Part shown: positions 61,564 through 64,000 of the stretch, piece by piece
Position numbering within the stretch: position 1 is the first letter of the stretch
How the letters are laid out: each line of letters opens with the position of its first letter
NCBI GenBank assembly: GCA_963760225.1
Contig: CAVXCD010000002.1
Location: 620,001-684,000 of the forward strand
Source of the DNA: 13-2-20CM-66-19 sp963760225
GTDB lineage: Bacteria; Pseudomonadota; Gammaproteobacteria; Steroidobacterales; Steroidobacteraceae
Reading direction: 5' to 3'
Length of the DNA: 64,000 nucleotides
Notes under the pieces: model-generated
What the model saw: the letters and a program-made list of their open reading frames with translations, nothing else
Database searches by the model: none
What the model was told of the DNA's origin: nothing
Position numbers and translations under genes: made by a program

Positions 61564-63795
61564 ATGAATGCCACTGCGACTGCGGCGGAGTTCAGATACC
61601 GCGCATTCATCGCCTACAGCCACCAGGACGAAGACTGGGCAAAATGGCTGCACACCGCACTCGAGACCTACCGCGTGCCCGCACGCCTGGTGGGGACGCA
61701 AACGGCAGTCGGCACGATCCCGCCTCGTTTGATGCCCATCTTTCGCGACCGCTCCGAGTTACCAAGCGCCTTTGACCTTAGTCAAACCATCAACGAGGCA
61801 CTCTCGCAATCGGCCAACCTGATCGTCATCTGCTCTCCCCATTCCGCCAACTCTCACTACGTGAATGAGGAAATCAGCGCATTCAAGCGCTTAGGCAAGG
61901 CCGAGCGCATTTTCTGCCTGATCGTCGGCGGCGAACCCCACGCCAGCGACGTGCCCGGCCACAAGGCCGAAGAGTGCTTTGCGCCCGCCTTGCGGTTGAA
62001 GGTCGGCCCGGACGGAGAGCCCACGCCCGAGCGCGCCGCGCCGATTGCCGCGGACGCCCGCCCCGGCAAAGACGGCAGGACCCAAGCCAAGCTGAAACTC
62101 ATCGCCGGCATGCTCGGCGTCGGTTTCGACGCCCTGAAACAGCGCGAACACCAGCGGCACGTGCAGCGCCTGATCGCCATCACCGCGGTTTCGCTGATCG
62201 CGATGCTGATCACCACGGGACTTGCGATCGATGCGCTGATCGCCCGCAGGAGCGCCGTGGTGGCGCGCCAGGCCGCCGAACGCCGGCAGAAGCAGGCTGA
62301 GGACCTAGTCGAGTTCATGCTCGGGGATCTGAACGACAAATTAGGTCAGGTGCAGCGACTCGATATCCTTGAAGCGGCCGATAACCAGGCGATGAAGTAC
62401 TTTGAGTCGCTGCCCACCACCGATGTCACCGATCAGGTTCTGGCGCTACGCGCCAAGGCCTTGGAGCAGATCGGCAGTATTCGCACCTCTCAGGGCAAAC
62501 TCCCGGCGGCGCTGGAATCGTATCGGGCCGCCGCAGCGCTGACCCACGAGCTCGCCGAGCGCGCGCCGGCGGATTCGGCGCGCCAGGTTGCCTATGCCAA
62601 TAGCTTCAACTGGATCGGTAACGCTTACTGGTACCAGGGAGATTTGGACCAGTCCCTGCTGAACTTCCAACGAGCAATCGAATTATTAGAGAAGGAAGCC
62701 GCCGGCACGCCGCAGGATGCGGACCTGGCCGCCAGTTTCGCTTCCGCACGCACCAATGCGGGGCGGGTTTTCGAGGCGCGGGGCGAATTTGCACAGGCCA
62801 AAACGCTGTACGGACTCGTACAACAAACCTTCGAGGCGCTGGGGACACGTGAACCGAAGAATGTGCGCTGGCAATCGGAGCTCGGCTACGCCTACGACAA
62901 TCTCGGCAAGGTGGCGCTCGAACAAGGTCAGCTCGTCCAGGCTGTCGCGGCGTATCGCGACGATCAACGCATCAAGGCCGCACTGGCTGCGCAGGATCCG
63001 AAGAACTACGACGCGCAGGAAGACCTACTGATCGCCGATGCGATCCTGGGGCGCACGCTGGCGCTGTGCGGGGCGAGTGATGTGTCGATACATTACGCCC
63101 GCGATGCCGTGAGTCTTTCCAAGGAGCTCGTCACGTTCGACGCCACGCACGCCTTCTGGCGGGAGGATCTTGGGTACTACAGTCAATTGCTCGGCGGAAT
63201 GTTGCGTCAGAGCGGTCAGCTCGATGAGGCGGCCCGACTGGATGACGAGGCGGTGCGGCTATTGGATGAGCTCGTGACAACGGACAAGACCAATGCCCGC
63301 TGGCGACGAGAGTTGGCGACGGCCCAGGTTGAGGCCGCTCGTGTGCAGATCGCGCGAGGTGATTACGCCGCCGCGGAGCGTCAGCTCGTCAGCGCAGTCG
63401 CTGCGATCAAGGCTGGCCGTACGACCACGCCCAGTGACATGAACCTGATTCTGCTGAGTGCAGAGGCGGATATCGTTGCCGGGCGGATTGCGGCAGAGCG
63501 AAAGGATGCGATCGCTGCCCGTGATCACTGGATGCGGGCGCGAGAGACCCTCACCCCCATTGCGGGAAGGGGTGACGATCCGAACATCCTCGCTGCCTGG
63601 GCCAGCGCCTTGTTACTGCTCGATGATGTGACCGCGGCGCGCCCCGTCGTCCAGAAGCTGGGAGCCATGGGATACAGTACTCGGGATTTCGCGGTGCTCC
63701 TCGCAGCGAAAAAAGTGCCGTACGCGGTCAATGCGGACGTTGTGCAGCGCATTAGCCATGCGTTGACTTTAGAGGCACATCGCCAGGTCGAGTAA
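61564..63795 (+). CDS. TIR-domain protein with membrane helix and TPR repeats
   Basis: 743 residues from ATG 61564 (an in-frame GTG is at 61555). TIR domain about 1-140: RYRAFIAYSHQDEDWAKWLH, PRLMPIFRDRSELPSAFDLS, SANLIVICSPHSANSHYVNE, EISAFKRLG. One membrane helix near 200 (LIAITAVSLIAMLITTGLAI), a short coiled coil, then TPR-like repeats to the end (YANSFNWIGNAYWYQGDLDQ, ELGYAYDNLGKVALEQGQLV). TIR domains signal or cleave NAD; the TPR part probably senses a protein partner. Its place beside the divergent two-component pair suggests regulation by it. Confidence 0.85.
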   Translation: MNATATAAEFRYRAFIAYSHQDEDWAKWLHTALETYRVPARLVGTQTAVGTIPPRLMPIFRDRSELPSAFDLSQTINEALSQSANLIVICSPHSANSHYVNEEISAFKRLGKAERIFCLIVGGEPHASDVPGHKAEECFAPALRLKVGPDGEPTPERAAPIAADARPGKDGRTQAKLKLIAGMLGVGFDALKQREHQRHVQRLIAITAVSLIAMLITTGLAIDALIARRSAVVARQAAERRQKQAEDLVEFMLGDLNDKLGQVQRLDILEAADNQAMKYFESLPTTDVTDQVLALRAKALEQIGSIRTSQGKLPAALESYRAAAALTHELAERAPADSARQVAYANSFNWIGNAYWYQGDLDQSLLNFQRAIELLEKEAAGTPQDADLAASFASARTNAGRVFEARGEFAQAKTLYGLVQQTFEALGTREPKNVRWQSELGYAYDNLGKVALEQGQLVQAVAAYRDDQRIKAALAAQDPKNYDAQEDLLIADAILGRTLALCGASDVSIHYARDAVSLSKELVTFDATHAFWREDLGYYSQLLGGMLRQSGQLDEAARLDDEAVRLLDELVTTDKTNARWRRELATAQVEAARVQIARGDYAAAERQLVSAVAAIKAGRTTTPSDMNLILLSAEADIVAGRIAAERKDAIAARDHWMRARETLTPIAGRGDDPNILAAWASALLLLDDVTAARPVVQKLGAMGYSTRDFAVLLAAKKVPYAVNADVVQRISHALTLEAHRQVE

Positions 63796-63864
63796 GCTTG
63801 TTCCGGTAAGGCGATGCGGTACGCCAGCTGTCCCAACCGTAGTTTCAACAGCAAGGAGATACAA

Positions 63865-64000
63865 ATGCCCAACCCAAATACAGTGGAGGTCACGCTCGAC
63901 ACAAGCGTACCGCCAACGTTTTCCTTTAACCCCCCCATACTGCCAATTCCCTCAGGCAAGACAACGATCAGTTGGGTGCACGGGCACGGTGGCGCAAGTT
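63865..64000 (+). CDS. Hypothetical protein, 5' end only
   Basis: The ATG at 63865 follows a strong AAGGAG site and opens MPNPNTVEVTLDTSVPPTFS then FNPPILPIPSGKTTISWVHG, running off the window. No family is recognised. It starts 69 bp after the TIR-TPR gene on the same strand, so it may be its functional partner. Confidence 0.65.
   Translation, partial: MPNPNTVEVTLDTSVPPTFSFNPPILPIPSGKTTISWVHGHGGAS

Overview
The window looks like a GC-rich gammaproteobacterial chromosome. PcnB, SelO, YghU, ScsB/ScsC, a DUF2058 protein, a TonB-dependent receptor and Glu/Val tRNA sequences all fit this. A Steroidobacter/Nevskia-like relative is only a guess. Most of the window is accessory DNA built by repeated integration. 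A functional tRNA-Glu(CTC) near the left end, next to pcnB, is followed by three degenerate copies of its 3' half (4.2, 28.7 and 30.6 kb). Three copies of a different ~300-bp element end, tied to a tRNA-Val(TAC) 3' fragment, lie at 4.7, 31.8 and 55.1 kb.

Layout. 0-1 kb: pcnB (partial) and tRNA-Glu. 1-4.2 kb: a small decayed island with an IS407-group insertion sequence, a DUF2971 protein and an integrase remnant. 4.2-7.2 kb: an alpha/beta hydrolase, plus fragments of an OLD-like nuclease and an IS110 transposase. 7.2-9.6 kb: a DoxX-NADH dehydrogenase fusion and a broken bufferin-like gene. 10.1-18.2 kb: a tightly coupled five-gene sugar operon (GH133 debranching-type enzyme, GH63/MGH1-like glycosidase, glucose-dehydrogenase-type SDR, aquaglyceroporin, GMC oxidoreductase). 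18.3-28.5 kb: redox and stress genes (bufferin-like protein, monooxygenase, SDR, two GSTs with a divergent TetR regulator, ScsB-ScsC-AhpC/TSA, lipoprotein, cupredoxin-like protein and a broken sensor). 28.7-30.7 kb: a toxin-antitoxin pair between two tRNA-Glu scars.

31.8-57.9 kb: two direct copies of a block (element end + selO + aldo/keto reductase end) flank a roughly 20-kb catabolic cluster. The cluster holds a CaiC-type acyl-CoA ligase, a thiolase-like protein with no visible nucleophilic Cys, a TonB receptor, a GntR/FCD regulator, a lambda-crystallin-type dehydrogenase, two APC permeases, an amidase, a DUF35 protein without zinc ligands, an SHMT-like PLP enzyme, an OsmC protein and a CocE-type hydrolase. 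Three copies of the palindrome TGTGATCACA, each just upstream of a -35-like box, sit at its three main promoter regions. This is good evidence for one local regulon. The gene content suggests import of an acylated or amidated amino-acid compound, hydrolysis of its amide or ester bond, and separate breakdown of the acyl and amino-acid parts. The substrate is an inference.

58-64 kb: a stand-alone LytTR protein, a LytS/LytR-type two-component pair, a TIR-TM-TPR protein and the start of one further gene.
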